Source: Dyella terrae (GTDB taxonomy: Bacteria; Pseudomonadota; Gammaproteobacteria; Xanthomonadales; Rhodanobacteraceae). Taken from it: 64,000 nt of DNA. The stretch's first letter is position 1. Each line of letters opens with the position of its first letter. Made by a program: the position numbers and the translations under genes. This document shows, one piece after another, positions 26,187-35,086 of the stretch. The stretch spans positions 434,001-498,000 of the forward strand of contig NZ_SIZZ01000002.1 in NCBI RefSeq assembly GCF_004322705.1. The letters run 5' to 3'. The notes beneath the pieces are model-generated. The model saw nothing but the letters and a program-made list of their open reading frames with translations, did no database searches and was not told the DNA's origin.

Positions 26187-27878
26187 ATGGCCGACCTGAA
26201 AGAAGCCCGCGTACCCGACATCGGACATGACAATGTCCCGGTGATCGAGGTTCTGGTTAAGCCCGGCGACAAGGTTGCCAAAGAGCAGAGCCTGATCACG
26301 CTGGAGTCGGACAAGGCCACCATGGAAGTGCCCGCTCCCTTTGCCGGCACGATCAAGGAAATGAAGCTCAAGGTCGGTGACGAAGTCTCCGAAGGCGCCG
26401 TGATCGCGATCATCGAGGCCGAAGACGCCGGCGCACCCGCCGCCGCCCCGGCCGCCGCCGCGCCCGCTCCGGCTCCGGCCCCTGCAGCCGCACCAGCGCC
26501 CGCATCGACCCCGGCCCGCGCAGCGGAGCCGGCGAAGTCGTCCGGTGGCGGCGTGCGCGAGGCCAAGGTGCCGGACATCAGCGGCAACGAAAACGTGCCG
26601 GTGATCGAGGTGCTGGTGAAGGTCGGCGACACCGTCGCCAAGGACCAGGGCCTGATCACGCTCGAGTCGGACAAGGCCACGATGGAAGTGCCGTCGCCCT
26701 TCGCCGGCGTCGTCAAGGAACTCAAGGTAAAGCTGGGTGACGAACTCTCCGAAGGCAACGTCATCGCGTTGATCGAAACGACGGACCGTGCTGCCGCTCC
26801 GGCACCGGCTCCCGCTGCGGCTGCCGTCGAGGCGCCGAAGGTCGAAGAAAAGCCCGAGCCGATCGGTGGCCGCAGTGTGCTGCCGGGCAATGCGCCGGAA
26901 GGCGACGTTGCGCCGACCGCACGCCCGCCGTTCGATTCGCGCATCGTCATGCCGGGCGATGCCCCGTACGCCAGCCCGTCCATCCGCGCTTTCGCGCGCG
27001 AGCTGGGCGTGGACATCCAGCAGGTGAAAGGCAGCGGTCGCAGTGGCCGCATCGTGCGTGAAGACGTCGCCGCCTACATCAAGCACGCGCTCGCTTCCGG
27101 CGCACGTCCGGTCTCCGGCGGTGCCGCTTCCGGCGGTGTGGGTGGTCTCAACCTGCTGCCGTGGCCCAAGGTCGACTTCGCCAAGTTCGGCGAGATCGAA
27201 GAGAAGCCGCTGTCGCGCATCCAGAAGATTTCCGGCGCGAACCTCGCCCGCAACTGGGCGATGATCCCGCACGTCACCCAGCACGAAGACGCTGACATCA
27301 CCGAGCTGGAAGCTTTCCGCAAGAAGCTCGGCGAGGAAAACAAGGATCTGAAGATCACCCCGCTGGTGTTCCAGATCAAAGCGGTGGTCGCGGCGCTGAA
27401 GAAATTCCCGAAGTTCAACGCTTCGCTCGACGAGAGCGGCGAAAAGCTGATCCTCAAGAAGTACTTCCACATCGGCATCGCGGTGGATACGCCCGATGGC
27501 CTGGTGGTGCCGGTGATCCGCGATTGCGACAAGAAGGGCCTGCTGGACCTGGCGGTCGAGCTCGGCGAAATCTCCAGGAAGGCGCGCGACAAGAAGCTCG
27601 GTCCTGCTGAAATGTCCGGCGGCTGCTTCTCGATCTCCTCGCTCGGCGGCATTGGTGGCACGGCCTTCACACCGATCGTCAACGCACCGGAAGTGGCGAT
27701 CCTCGGCGTCTCCAAGGCGCAGACCAAGCCGGTGTGGAACGGCAAGGAATTCGCGCCGCGCCTGATGCTGCCGCTGTCGCTGTCGTACGACCACCGCGTC
27801 ATCGACGGTGCGCTGGCCGCGCGATTTGCTTCGTTCCTCGCGCAGCAGCTGGGCGACATCCGCCGCCTGCTGCTCTGA
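26187..27878 (+). CDS. aceF: Dihydrolipoyllysine acetyltransferase, E2 of pyruvate dehydrogenase
   Basis: 563 residues from ATG 26187 (AGGAGACATC upstream). Two lipoyl domains, with lipoylated lysines in DKATMEVP at K43 and K163, are joined by A/P-rich linkers. A peripheral subunit-binding domain follows at about 275-310 ([25 protein letters not shown]). The acetyltransferase domain fills the C-terminal half and ends in the catalytic motif [11 protein letters not shown]. coli AceF has three lipoyl domains; here the third is effectively placed on the E3 protein encoded next. Forms the core of the complex with AceE (5146-7839) and LpdA. Confidence 0.96.
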   Translation: MADLKEARVPDIGHDNVPVIEVLVKPGDKVAKEQSLITLESDKATMEVPAPFAGTIKEMKLKVGDEVSEGAVIAIIEAEDAGAPAAAPAAAAPAPAPAPAAAPAPASTPARAAEPAKSSGGGVREAKVPDISGNENVPVIEVLVKVGDTVAKDQGLITLESDKATMEVPSPFAGVVKELKVKLGDELSEGNVIALIETTDRAAAPAPAPAAAAVEAPKVEEKPEPIGGRSVLPGNAPEGDVAPTARPPFDSRIVMPGDAPYASPSIRAFARELGVDIQQVKGSGRSGRIVREDVAAYIKHALASGARPVSGGAASGGVGGLNLLPWPKVDFAKFGEIEEKPLSRIQKISGANLARNWAMIPHVTQHEDADITELEAFRKKLGEENKDLKITPLVFQIKAVVAALKKFPKFNASLDESGEKLILKKYFHIGIAVDTPDGLVVPVIRDCDKKGLLDLAVELGEISRKARDKKLGPAEMSGGCFSISSLGGIGGTAFTPIVNAPEVAILGVSKAQTKPVWNGKEFAPRLMLPLSLSYDHRVIDGALAARFASFLAQQLGDIRRLLL

Positions 27879-27971
27879 CGACCTCCTTCGCCCTGCGGGG
27901 CGAAGGTTGGGGTAGGGCGGGCCCGGCGAACATCGCTGCCCGCCTGCGAACACGCAATTGAAGGATTCCCC

Positions 27972-29774
27972 ATGGCAAGCACCATTGAAATCAAGGTTCC
28001 CGACATCGGCGGTCACGACAACGTGCCGGTGATCGAGGTCCTGGTGAACGTCGGCGACACGGTCGCCAAGGAACAGAGCCTGATCACGCTCGAATCGGAC
28101 AAGGCGACCATGGAGATTCCCTCCACCGCCGCCGGCGTCGTGAAGGAACTGAAGGTCAAGATCGGCGATGAGGTGTCGGAAGGCGCCGTGATCGCCATCG
28201 TCGAAGCGGCCGAAAGCGCCGCGAAGCCGGAAGCTGCGAAGGCTGCTGCGCCGGCTCCTGCCGCGGCACCTGCACCCGCACCCGCACCCGCACCCGCACC
28301 CGCACCCGCAGCTGCCGCCGCACCGGCGCCGAAGGCCGCGGGCGCGTCCGGCCGCACCGCCGACATCGAATGCAAACTCGTCGTCCTCGGTTCCGGCCCG
28401 GGCGGCTATACGGCCGCCTTCCGCGCCGCGGATCTCGGCGTCGACACCGTGCTGGTCGAGCGTTATGCATCGCTTGGCGGCGTCTGCCTCAACGTGGGCT
28501 GCATCCCGTCCAAGGCGCTGCTGCACGCCGCTGCCGTGATCGACGAGGCGGAAGCCATGGCAGCGCACGGCGTCAGCTTCGGCAAGCCCAAGCTCGACCT
28601 CGACAAGCTGCGCGGTTTCAAAACCAAGGTCGTCGGCCAGCTCACGGGCGGCCTCGCGACGATGTCCAAGCAGCGCAAGGTGCGTAACGTCACCGGCGTC
28701 GGCACGTTCGTCTCGCCAAACGAGATGGAAATCGAGACGGCCGAAGGCAAGAAGCTGCTGCGCTTCGAGTACGCCATCATCGCCGCCGGTTCGCAGTCGG
28801 TGAAGCTGCCCGCGTTCCCGTGGGACGACGAACGTGTGATGGATTCCACCGGCGCGCTGGAACTGAAGGATGTCCCGGGCAAGTTGCTCGTGGTGGGCGG
28901 CGGCATCATCGGCCTGGAAATGGCGACGGTGTATTCCGCACTGGGCAGCGAAGTGACCGTGGTCGAGTTCATGGACCAGATCATTCCGGGTGCCGATGCC
29001 GACCTCGTGCGTCCGCTGGCCAAGCGTCTGGGCGGCAAGCTCAAGGGCGTGCACCTGAAGACCAAGGTCGTCGAAGCCAAGGCCACCAAGAAGGGCATCG
29101 AAGTCAGCTACGAAGGCGAGAGCATGCCGGACACCAAGCTGTTCGATCGCGTGCTGGTGGCCGTGGGCCGTTCGCCCAATGGCAACAAGATCGGTGCCGA
29201 CAAGGCGGGCGTCGCGGTGACGGAGCGTGGCTTCATCAACGTCGACACGCAGATGCGCACCAACGTGAAGCACATCTTCGCCATCGGCGACCTCGTCGGC
29301 CAGCCGATGCTGGCGCACAAGGCCACGCACGAGGCGCGCGTTGCCGCCGAGGTCGTGTCGGGCATGAAGAGCCATTTCGATGCGCGCGTGATCCCGTCCG
29401 TGGCATTCACCGATCCGGAAGTGGCATGGGTGGGCGTGACCGAGCGCGAGGCGAAGGAAAAGGGCCTGAAGATCGGCGTGGGCAAGTTCCCGTGGGCCGC
29501 CAGCGGCCGCGCGATCGGCATCGATCGCACCGAAGGCTTCACCAAGCTGATCTTCGACGAGGAAACCCACCGCGTCGTCGGTGGCGCCATCGTCGGCCCC
29601 CATGCCGGTGACCTTATCTCCGAAGTCGCCCTGGCGATCGAGATGGGTTCCGAGGCGGCCGATATTGGTTTGACCATCCACCCGCACCCCACGCTGAGCG
29701 AATCGGTCGGCATGGCGGCGGAGGCTTACGAAGGCACGATCACCGACCTGTACCTGCCGAAGAAGAAAAAGTAA
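27972..29774 (+). CDS. lpdA: Dihydrolipoyl dehydrogenase E3 with N-terminal lipoyl domain
   Basis: 600 residues. Residues 1-80 are a lipoyl domain (K44 in DKATMEIP). Residues about 85-125 are an A/P linker containing a perfect hexanucleotide repeat. From about 132 comes the flavoprotein: VVLGSGPGGYTAAFRAAD for FAD, the redox disulfide C172-C177 in CLNVGCIPSK, the NAD motif VVGGGIIGLEMA and the C-terminal HPHPTLSE with the catalytic His. Lipoyl-E3 fusions of this kind are known in Neisseria and some other proteobacteria. The gene starts 93 nt after aceF and ends before a strong terminator. Confidence 0.95.
   Translation: MASTIEIKVPDIGGHDNVPVIEVLVNVGDTVAKEQSLITLESDKATMEIPSTAAGVVKELKVKIGDEVSEGAVIAIVEAAESAAKPEAAKAAAPAPAAAPAPAPAPAPAPAPAAAAAPAPKAAGASGRTADIECKLVVLGSGPGGYTAAFRAADLGVDTVLVERYASLGGVCLNVGCIPSKALLHAAAVIDEAEAMAAHGVSFGKPKLDLDKLRGFKTKVVGQLTGGLATMSKQRKVRNVTGVGTFVSPNEMEIETAEGKKLLRFEYAIIAAGSQSVKLPAFPWDDERVMDSTGALELKDVPGKLLVVGGGIIGLEMATVYSALGSEVTVVEFMDQIIPGADADLVRPLAKRLGGKLKGVHLKTKVVEAKATKKGIEVSYEGESMPDTKLFDRVLVAVGRSPNGNKIGADKAGVAVTERGFINVDTQMRTNVKHIFAIGDLVGQPMLAHKATHEARVAAEVVSGMKSHFDARVIPSVAFTDPEVAWVGVTEREAKEKGLKIGVGKFPWAASGRAIGIDRTEGFTKLIFDEETHRVVGGAIVGPHAGDLISEVALAIEMGSEAADIGLTIHPHPTLSESVGMAAEAYEGTITDLYLPKKKK
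28272..28307 (+). repeat. In-frame hexanucleotide tandem repeat (GCACCC)x6
   Basis: Six perfect copies of GCACCC, preceded by one variant copy (GCACCT), encode alternating Ala-Pro in the lipoyl-E3 linker of lpdA. Copy-number change would lengthen or shorten the linker by two residues at a time without a frameshift. Confidence 0.9.
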
Positions 29775-29795
29775 GCGGCGGTCCCTCGGTTACAG

Positions 29796-29829
29796 AAACC
29801 GGCGCTCTTCGGAGCGCCGGTTTTCTTTT
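29796..29829 (+). terminator. Intrinsic terminator after lpdA
   Basis: Perfect 12-bp stem (29796-29807 with 29812-29823) with a TTCG tetraloop, followed by TCTTTT. Ends the aceF-lpdA transcript. Confidence 0.93.
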
Positions 29830-29901
29830 GCGCTTTTGACGCATTGAACGCGTCATGATGGTCCCCCACGTCGAAGGTTTCCCCTCGCAAAGGACACGAT
29901 C

Positions 29902-30702
29902 ATGACGCTGAAAGTCGTACTCGCAGGCGCGACAGGATGGGCGGGCTCGGAGCTCGCACGCGGTATGGCCGGCACGGACGATATCGAGCTCGTGGGCGCG
30001 GTTTCCCGTTCGAAAGCCGGCCAGATCCTTGGCGATGTGCTTGGCGAGGATCGGCTGAAGTCCAGGGTTTACGCCACGGCCGCCGAAGCGCTGGCACAGC
30101 CCTGCGACGTTTTCGTGGAATACACCAGGCCCGATTCGGCGAAGGGCAACATCCTGGCCGCGCTCGAGCACGGGGCCCACGTCGTGGTTGGTACGTCCGG
30201 CTTGTCCGACGAGGACTATGCGGAGATCGATGCCGTCGCCCGCAGCAAGCAGCGCGGCGTCCTCGCCTGCGGCAACTTCGCACTCACCATGGTGCTGATG
30301 CAGAAGTTTGCCGAGATGGCGGCGAAGTACATCCCGAGCTGGGAAATCATCGACTACGCCTACGACGGCAAGCCGGATGCGCCCAGCGGCACCGTGCGCG
30401 AACTGGCCGGGCGCCTGGGCAAGGTGCGCGAGGCACAACTGACGATCCCGGTCGACCAGACGCGCGGTGTGCGCGAAACGCGTGGCGCAACGATGGGTGG
30501 CGCGCAAGTGCATGCGATACGACTGCCCGGTTTCGTGCTTGGAGCCGAGGTCATTTTCGGCATGGCTGACCAGACCCTCACGCTGCGTCACAACGCCGGG
30601 AAAAGTGCCAAGCCTTATGTGGACGGCGCCCTGCTGGCCATCCGCAAGGTGAGTGGCCTGTCCGGTTTGCACCGTGGACTCGACTCCGTTCTGGAGATTT
30701 GA
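29902..30702 (+). CDS. DapB-like reductase lacking the catalytic histidine pair
   Basis: 266 residues; AAAGGA before the ATG. Homologous along its whole length to 4-hydroxy-tetrahydrodipicolinate reductase: VVLAGATGWAGSELA for NAD(P), GAHVVVGTSGLSDED, ACGNFALTMVLMQKF and the signature KPDAPSGT. However, the normal HH before it (H159/H160 in E. coli DapB) is replaced by A153-Y154 in DYAYDGKPDAPSGT; only the lysine (K157) is kept. H159 is the presumed catalytic acid, so this is probably not the lysine-pathway DapB but a paralogue with another substrate. It stands alone after the lpdA terminator. Confidence 0.8.
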   Translation: MTLKVVLAGATGWAGSELARGMAGTDDIELVGAVSRSKAGQILGDVLGEDRLKSRVYATAAEALAQPCDVFVEYTRPDSAKGNILAALEHGAHVVVGTSGLSDEDYAEIDAVARSKQRGVLACGNFALTMVLMQKFAEMAAKYIPSWEIIDYAYDGKPDAPSGTVRELAGRLGKVREAQLTIPVDQTRGVRETRGATMGGAQVHAIRLPGFVLGAEVIFGMADQTLTLRHNAGKSAKPYVDGALLAIRKVSGLSGLHRGLDSVLEI

Positions 30703-30840
30703 ATCACGGCGCTTGCGGCACTCAGACGTTTCCCAATCTTCAGCCCGCTGCTTCTGCGGCGGGCCAGATCTCACCGGTCAATCACAACGCTTGATCGAGC
30801 TTGAGGTCGTGCAAATCCGCACGAAGAGGGAACGCTCACC

Positions 30841-31326
30841 ATGTTGAGGAAATGCCTGTTTGTCGTCGGTCTCGTGTTGTTGGTTTTCCTTTCCTTCGAC
30901 GCCGTCGCGAAGAAGGAAGTGACACGCCAGCTGGGCGGTGCTTGCGGCGAAAATGAAGACATCAAGGCGACGTGCGCCGCCGGCCTGCAGTGCTCCTCGG
31001 GAACCTGCGCCATGAAGAGCTTTCTCTCGGGTGCAACCGTCGGGTGCAAGGCTGCGCTGGAAAAGAAAGGTTACAAAGGTTACGTCGCGGTGCACGACGG
31101 CTTCTGCTATGTCGACAGCCAGTGCCGTGGCCTCTATCGGCAGGTCATCAGCGCCACGCCAGCGGCCAACGCGGTCTTCCGGTCGGACGATGTCACCGAA
31201 CAAAAGAAAGCGATGGATCAGCTGTCGGAGGAAGACAAATCCCGGCTGATGGCCGCACTCGATACCTGCGACAGCTGCGGCATGTGCGTGGTCGGTCGCG
31301 GATTTCTCGGGCGCGGCGGCTACTGA
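30841..31326 (+). CDS. Cysteine-rich secreted protein, unknown
   Basis: 161 residues. Signal peptide to about residue 23 (DAVAKK). The mature part has ten cysteines: an N-terminal knot-like cluster (GGACGENEDIKATCAAGLQC and GTC), then VGC, GFC, QC and a final CDSCGMC. Even number and spacing suggest disulfides after export, though CxxCxxC could also bind metal. The middle (SEEDKSRLMAALD) is helical. No family recognised. The ribosome binding site is GAGGGA. Downstream lie two copies of the palindromic repeat. Confidence 0.7.
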   Translation: MLRKCLFVVGLVLLVFLSFDAVAKKEVTRQLGGACGENEDIKATCAAGLQCSSGTCAMKSFLSGATVGCKAALEKKGYKGYVAVHDGFCYVDSQCRGLYRQVISATPAANAVFRSDDVTEQKKAMDQLSEEDKSRLMAALDTCDSCGMCVVGRGFLGRGGY

Positions 31327-31350
31327 CGGTGGTGCCCGCGTAGCGGGCGG

Positions 31351-31440
31351 GTGGGTCGCCCGCGTAGCGGGCTGTGAACGGTGAACGGAGAAAAGCGGGG
31401 TGACCGCGCTCTTACTGTTCACCGTTCACCTGTTCACCGT
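31351..31440. repeat. Dispersed palindromic intergenic repeat, copy 2
   Basis: Arms around GTGAACGGTGAACGGAG (about 31374-31390) and CTGTTCACCGTTCACC (about 31414-31430) pair across AAAAGCGGGG...GCGCTCTT. Preceded by two CGTAGCGGGC units in tandem. Same core as the copy at 4.8 kb. Confidence 0.75.
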
Positions 31441-31475
31441 TCTTCGACGCCGCCCCGCGAGCGGTTGGGTCGCCC

Positions 31476-31567
31476 GCGCGGCGGGCTGTAAACGGCGAAC
31501 GGAGAGAAGCGGGTTGTCGCAGCGGCGGCCCTGCTTTTACTGTTCACCGTTTACCTGTTCACCGCTC
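31476..31567. repeat. Dispersed palindromic intergenic repeat, copy 3
   Basis: Direct neighbour of copy 2, in the same orientation. Left arm CTGTAAACGGCGAACGGAG, right arm TTTTACTGTTCACCGTTTAC, separated by about 25 bases. The right end runs over the dinB stop codon (31559-31561). The right arm is nearly identical to that of copy 1 over about 26 bases. Confidence 0.75.
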
Positions 31568-32662
31568 TTCCTCCCCATCGAACAAATCGGGTTGTGCCGC
31601 GAAACTGTCGCGGTCGACGAATCCGGACAGGCCTACGCCAACGAGTCGATAGCGGCTGTCGGCAGGGCGATCGACGCGTTCGCGTAGGGCGCAGGCTATG
31701 TCCGCGAGCTCCGTGGCCGAAGCTGGCCGCGTTGATGGTGTGAGGCTGCGCGTCAGTGTCTGGAAATCTCCGGTCTTGAGCTTTAAGACGATGGTGCGGG
31801 CGATACGGCCGTGCTCGCTCGCGACTTCTCGTTCATAGGCGGCCCAGGTTTTTCCGGCCAGGTCGCGGATGTGTGGTTCCAGTTCGGCCAGGGTGAGATC
31901 CGCTGCGAACGTGTCTTCGGAGGAGATCTGCATGGTGGGGCGATCCGGCTGCACGGCGTGGTCATCGATGCCCAGCGACAGCTCATGCAGGCGTCGTCCC
32001 CAGCGTCCGAAGTGTTGCTCCAGCACAGACGCCGGAGCCTGTCGGATATCGCCGACGGTCTGCCAGCCCAGCGTGTGCAGTTTCGACTCCATCACCTTGC
32101 CGACGCCGGGAAGCCGGCCGACGGGCAGGGGTTCGAGAAAACCGAGGACATCGCGTGGACGAACGACGAACAAGCCATCGGGTTTGTTCCAGTCCGATGC
32201 GATCTTGGCCAGAAATTTGTTGGGCGCCACGCCAGCCGAGGCGGTGAGCTGTGTCTCCTCGCGAATCGCCGCACGGATGGCTTCGGCGGTTGCCGTCGCG
32301 GACGCAAGCCCGCTCTTGCTCGCCGTCACATCAAGATACGCCTCGTCCAGTGACAAGGGTTCGATCAGGTCGGTGTGGCGCGCGAAGATCTCGCGCACCT
32401 GGCGCGATACCGCCTTGTAGCGTGTGAAATCCGGCGGCACGAAGATCGCCTGCGGGCACAGCCGCTCGGCCCGGATCGCGGGCATCGCCGAGCGAACCCC
32501 AAACTTGCGCGCTTCGTAACTGGCGGCGCACACCACCGAGCGCGCGCCCTTCCAGGCCACCACGACCGGCTGGCCGCGCAGCGACGGATCGTCGCGCTGC
32601 TCCACGGAGGCGTAGAACGCATCCATGTCGACGTGAAGGATTTTTCGGACAGGGGGCGACAC
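31559..32662 (-). CDS. dinB: DNA polymerase IV (Y family)
   Basis: 367 residues (E. coli 351). Translesion polymerase. N-terminal palm motif KILHVDMDAFYASVEQRDDP with the first catalytic Asp; the second acidic pair is in EPLSLDEAYLDVT. The steric-gate and thumb blocks follow (GVAPNKFLAKIASDWNKPDG, LPGVGKVMESKLHTLG). The C-terminus carries QPDLF, a beta-clamp-binding motif. The GTG start at 32662 has no strong Shine-Dalgarno but fits the family start. The 3' end overlaps repeat copy 3. Confidence 0.95.
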   Translation of the reverse strand: MSPPVRKILHVDMDAFYASVEQRDDPSLRGQPVVVAWKGARSVVCAASYEARKFGVRSAMPAIRAERLCPQAIFVPPDFTRYKAVSRQVREIFARHTDLIEPLSLDEAYLDVTASKSGLASATATAEAIRAAIREETQLTASAGVAPNKFLAKIASDWNKPDGLFVVRPRDVLGFLEPLPVGRLPGVGKVMESKLHTLGWQTVGDIRQAPASVLEQHFGRWGRRLHELSLGIDDHAVQPDRPTMQISSEDTFAADLTLAELEPHIRDLAGKTWAAYEREVASEHGRIARTIVLKLKTGDFQTLTRSLTPSTRPASATELADIACALRERVDRPADSRYRLVGVGLSGFVDRDSFAAQPDLFDGEEER

Positions 32663-32855
32663 GACAGGGTGTAAGACGATTCAGCAAGATATCTGGGGGC
32701 CGGTGCCGATGATGCCTGATCCGCCGCGATGTTTGCCCGATGCTCCACGCGGTCGTCGCGGCCGCTTGTCCGGGGCTGGCCCGTACCCACATCACGGCGA
32801 CTTGCCGCCGGCCTGTTCATGATCGGTGGCCATACCCCGGTCCCTGGAGTAGCGC

Positions 32856-33551
32856 ATGAAGATCCTGATGGTTCTGACGTCCCACGATCAGCTCGGCAAC
32901 ACGGGCAAGAAAACCGGGTTCTGGCTGGAAGAGTTCGCCGAACCCTATTACACGTTCAAGGACGCGGGTGCCCAGGTCACCCTGGCCTCGCCCAAAGGCG
33001 GCCAGCCGCCGATCGACCCCAAGAGCGACGATCCGGACAACCAGAGTGATGCCACGCGGCGGTTCAACAGCGATGACGCGGCGAAGAAGGCGCTGGCGTC
33101 GACCTTGCCGCTGGCCGAAGCGGTCAAGCACCAGTACGACGCCGTGTTCTATCCGGGTGGCCACGGGCCGCTGTGGGATCTGGCCGAGGACAAGGACTCG
33201 ATTCGTCTGATCGAACGTTATTACGCCGCGGGTAAACCGGTGGGCGCCGTCTGCCATGCGCCCGGGGTGCTCCGACACGTCAAGGCGCCGAATGGCGAGT
33301 TACTGGTGAAGGGCAAATCCGTCACCGGTTTCAGCAACAGCGAAGAGGATGCAGCCGGTCTGACGCAGGTTGTCCCCTTCCTGGTGGAGGACATGCTCAA
33401 GCAGAGCGGCGCCACCTACTCGAAAAAGGCGGACTGGCAGTCGTATGCCATCACCGATGGCAATCTGATCACCGGGCAGAACCCCGCATCGTCCGCTGCC
33501 ACGGCGAAGGCCGTGCTTGCCGCATTGCGCGGCAGCGAGGCCGTGGACTGA
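32856..33551 (+). CDS. DJ-1/PfpI-type protein (class I glutamine amidotransferase-like)
   Basis: 231 residues; GGAG before the ATG. DJ-1/PfpI fold: VFYPGGHGPLWDLAED, nucleophile elbow AVCHAPGVL with C133-H134, and E26 early in the chain (WLEEFAEP), consistent with the Cys-Glu pair of the family. The layout (N-terminal TGFWLEEFAEPYYTF) matches the HchA/YDR533C-like 'type 1 glutamine amidotransferase domain' group, whose members include glyoxalase III-type enzymes. Divergent from dinB across 193 bp in which I see no clear promoter. Confidence 0.9.
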   Translation: MKILMVLTSHDQLGNTGKKTGFWLEEFAEPYYTFKDAGAQVTLASPKGGQPPIDPKSDDPDNQSDATRRFNSDDAAKKALASTLPLAEAVKHQYDAVFYPGGHGPLWDLAEDKDSIRLIERYYAAGKPVGAVCHAPGVLRHVKAPNGELLVKGKSVTGFSNSEEDAAGLTQVVPFLVEDMLKQSGATYSKKADWQSYAITDGNLITGQNPASSAATAKAVLAALRGSEAVD

Positions 33552-33649
33552 GCCTTCGGCCATGGGGCGCGGCCGCCGCGTGCGCCGCGCCTCACCCCTG
33601 ACTTCTTTCCCCCTCTACTAAAGCCTGTCTCACAGGTTATCGTCGCTGC

Positions 33650-34984
33650 ATGAGCGACTCCGAAAATTCCCAAAGCTATTTGCGACGTCTCGGTACCTGG
33701 GATGCCGCCGCCATTGTCATCGGCGGTGTCATCGGCGGCGGTATTTTCCGCAGCGCCTCCACCGTGGCCGAGCGCACCTCCTCCGGCTGGCAATTGCTGA
33801 CGCTGTGGGCCGTTGGCGGCCTGCTGACGCTCGCTGGCGTGCTCTGCTATGCGGAGTTGGGTGCGAGACGACCGCAGGCGGGCGGCATCTACATCTACCT
33901 GCGCGAAGCCTTCGGAAAGCTCCCGGCCTTCCTGTTCGGCTGGACCATGGCGCTGATCAACTACCCCGGCAGCGTGGCCGCCGTGGCGACAACCTTCGCG
34001 GACTATTTCTGCGCCGCTATAGGCCTCGGGCCGATGTGGGTGAAGCCTGCGGCCGCGGGCGCCATCACCTTCATCGTGGGCGTGAACTTTTACGGCATCC
34101 GTGCAGGCGCGCGCATGCAGAACCTTTTCACCCTGCTGAAGCTCGGTGCGATCGTGCTCGTGGTCGTCACGGGCCTGGTCCTGGTCCGCGGTCAGCTCGG
34201 TGTAGCGCTGGATACCGACGAAACGCATCCGCTGCCGCCCTGGGCCTTCCTCGGCGCCTTGCTGCCGGTGCTGTTCACCTACGGCGGATTCCATTACCTC
34301 AATGACCTCGCCGGTGAAGTCAAAGACCCGCAGCGCACGATGCCGCGCGCGCTCGGCCTGGGCCTCGCCGGTGTGGTGATCTGCTATCTGCTGGTCAACC
34401 TGGCGTACCTCGCTGGCCTGGGCCATGCCGGTCTGGCCGCCAGCCGTGCGCCGGCGGCGGACCTGCTGCGCCAGTGGCTCGGCGAGCCCGGTGCGCGCTT
34501 GATCGCGGTAGGTATTGCCTGCTCAACCTTCGGTTACTGCAGCATTGCCATTGCCGGCGGTGCGCGCGTGCTTCAGACCATGGGCGCCGACGGCATGTTC
34601 TTCCGCGCCGTGGGCCGCATCGAATCGCGCACGCGTGCGCCGCAGATCGCGCTCGCGGTGCTGGGCGGCTGGGCCATCGTGCTGGTGCTGTCGGGCAGCT
34701 TCGGCCAGTTGCTCAACTACACCACGGTGGGCGAGTGGCTGTTCCATGCCTTCGGCATCGCGACACTGTTCTGGTATCGCCGTCGCTTCGCCGACCAACC
34801 GTCGCCGTATCGCGTACCGTTCTATCCGGTGCTGCCTCTGGTCTTCGTGCTGACCGTACTGGGTGTGATCGGAGCGACGACGCTGGATTCGCCTGGCGAT
34901 GCCGGCATGAGCCTGATGCTCGTGCTGATCGGCGTGCCCGTGTTCTACGCCTGGCGCGCGATACAGCGCCGCAGGGCCCTTTAA
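33650..34984 (+). CDS. APC-family amino acid permease
   Basis: 444 residues, 12 hydrophobic segments. The first segment has the APC glycine motif AIVIGGVIGGGIFRSAS. Segment 2-3 region reads CYAELGARRPQAGGIYIYLREAFG, a typical amino-acid permease loop, and segment 6 contains FTYGGFHYLNDLAGEVKDPQRTMPRA. This pattern is close to LAT-like and putrescine/amino acid exchangers. Exact substrate unknown. 98 nt after the PfpI-like gene and 102 nt before the glycosidase gene; no coupling visible. Confidence 0.9.
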   Translation: MSDSENSQSYLRRLGTWDAAAIVIGGVIGGGIFRSASTVAERTSSGWQLLTLWAVGGLLTLAGVLCYAELGARRPQAGGIYIYLREAFGKLPAFLFGWTMALINYPGSVAAVATTFADYFCAAIGLGPMWVKPAAAGAITFIVGVNFYGIRAGARMQNLFTLLKLGAIVLVVVTGLVLVRGQLGVALDTDETHPLPPWAFLGALLPVLFTYGGFHYLNDLAGEVKDPQRTMPRALGLGLAGVVICYLLVNLAYLAGLGHAGLAASRAPAADLLRQWLGEPGARLIAVGIACSTFGYCSIAIAGGARVLQTMGADGMFFRAVGRIESRTRAPQIALAVLGGWAIVLVLSGSFGQLLNYTTVGEWLFHAFGIATLFWYRRRFADQPSPYRVPFYPVLPLVFVLTVLGVIGATTLDSPGDAGMSLMLVLIGVPVFYAWRAIQRRRAL

Positions 34985-35086
34985 CGCCCCATCAGGCTGA
35001 AGGGCCGGAAAACCGCATCCGCCGGGCATGCGCCAGTCGCTGCCCGCGCTGACATACTGGCCGCTTCCCCGTCACGGGTTGCGAAC

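Noticed and set aside
26121-29687. 1188-codon open frame antisense to aceF and lpdA
   Set aside because: Runs through two certain genes, low-complexity GCG/CRG strings opposite the A/P linkers, no motif.
29902-30702. Calling this gene dapB
   Set aside because: The catalytic His pair is replaced, so the symbol is not given.
30740-30766. Hairpin after the DapB-like gene (GCCCGC...GCGGGC)
   Set aside because: Stem is present but there is no U-tract on either strand, so it is not listed as a terminator.
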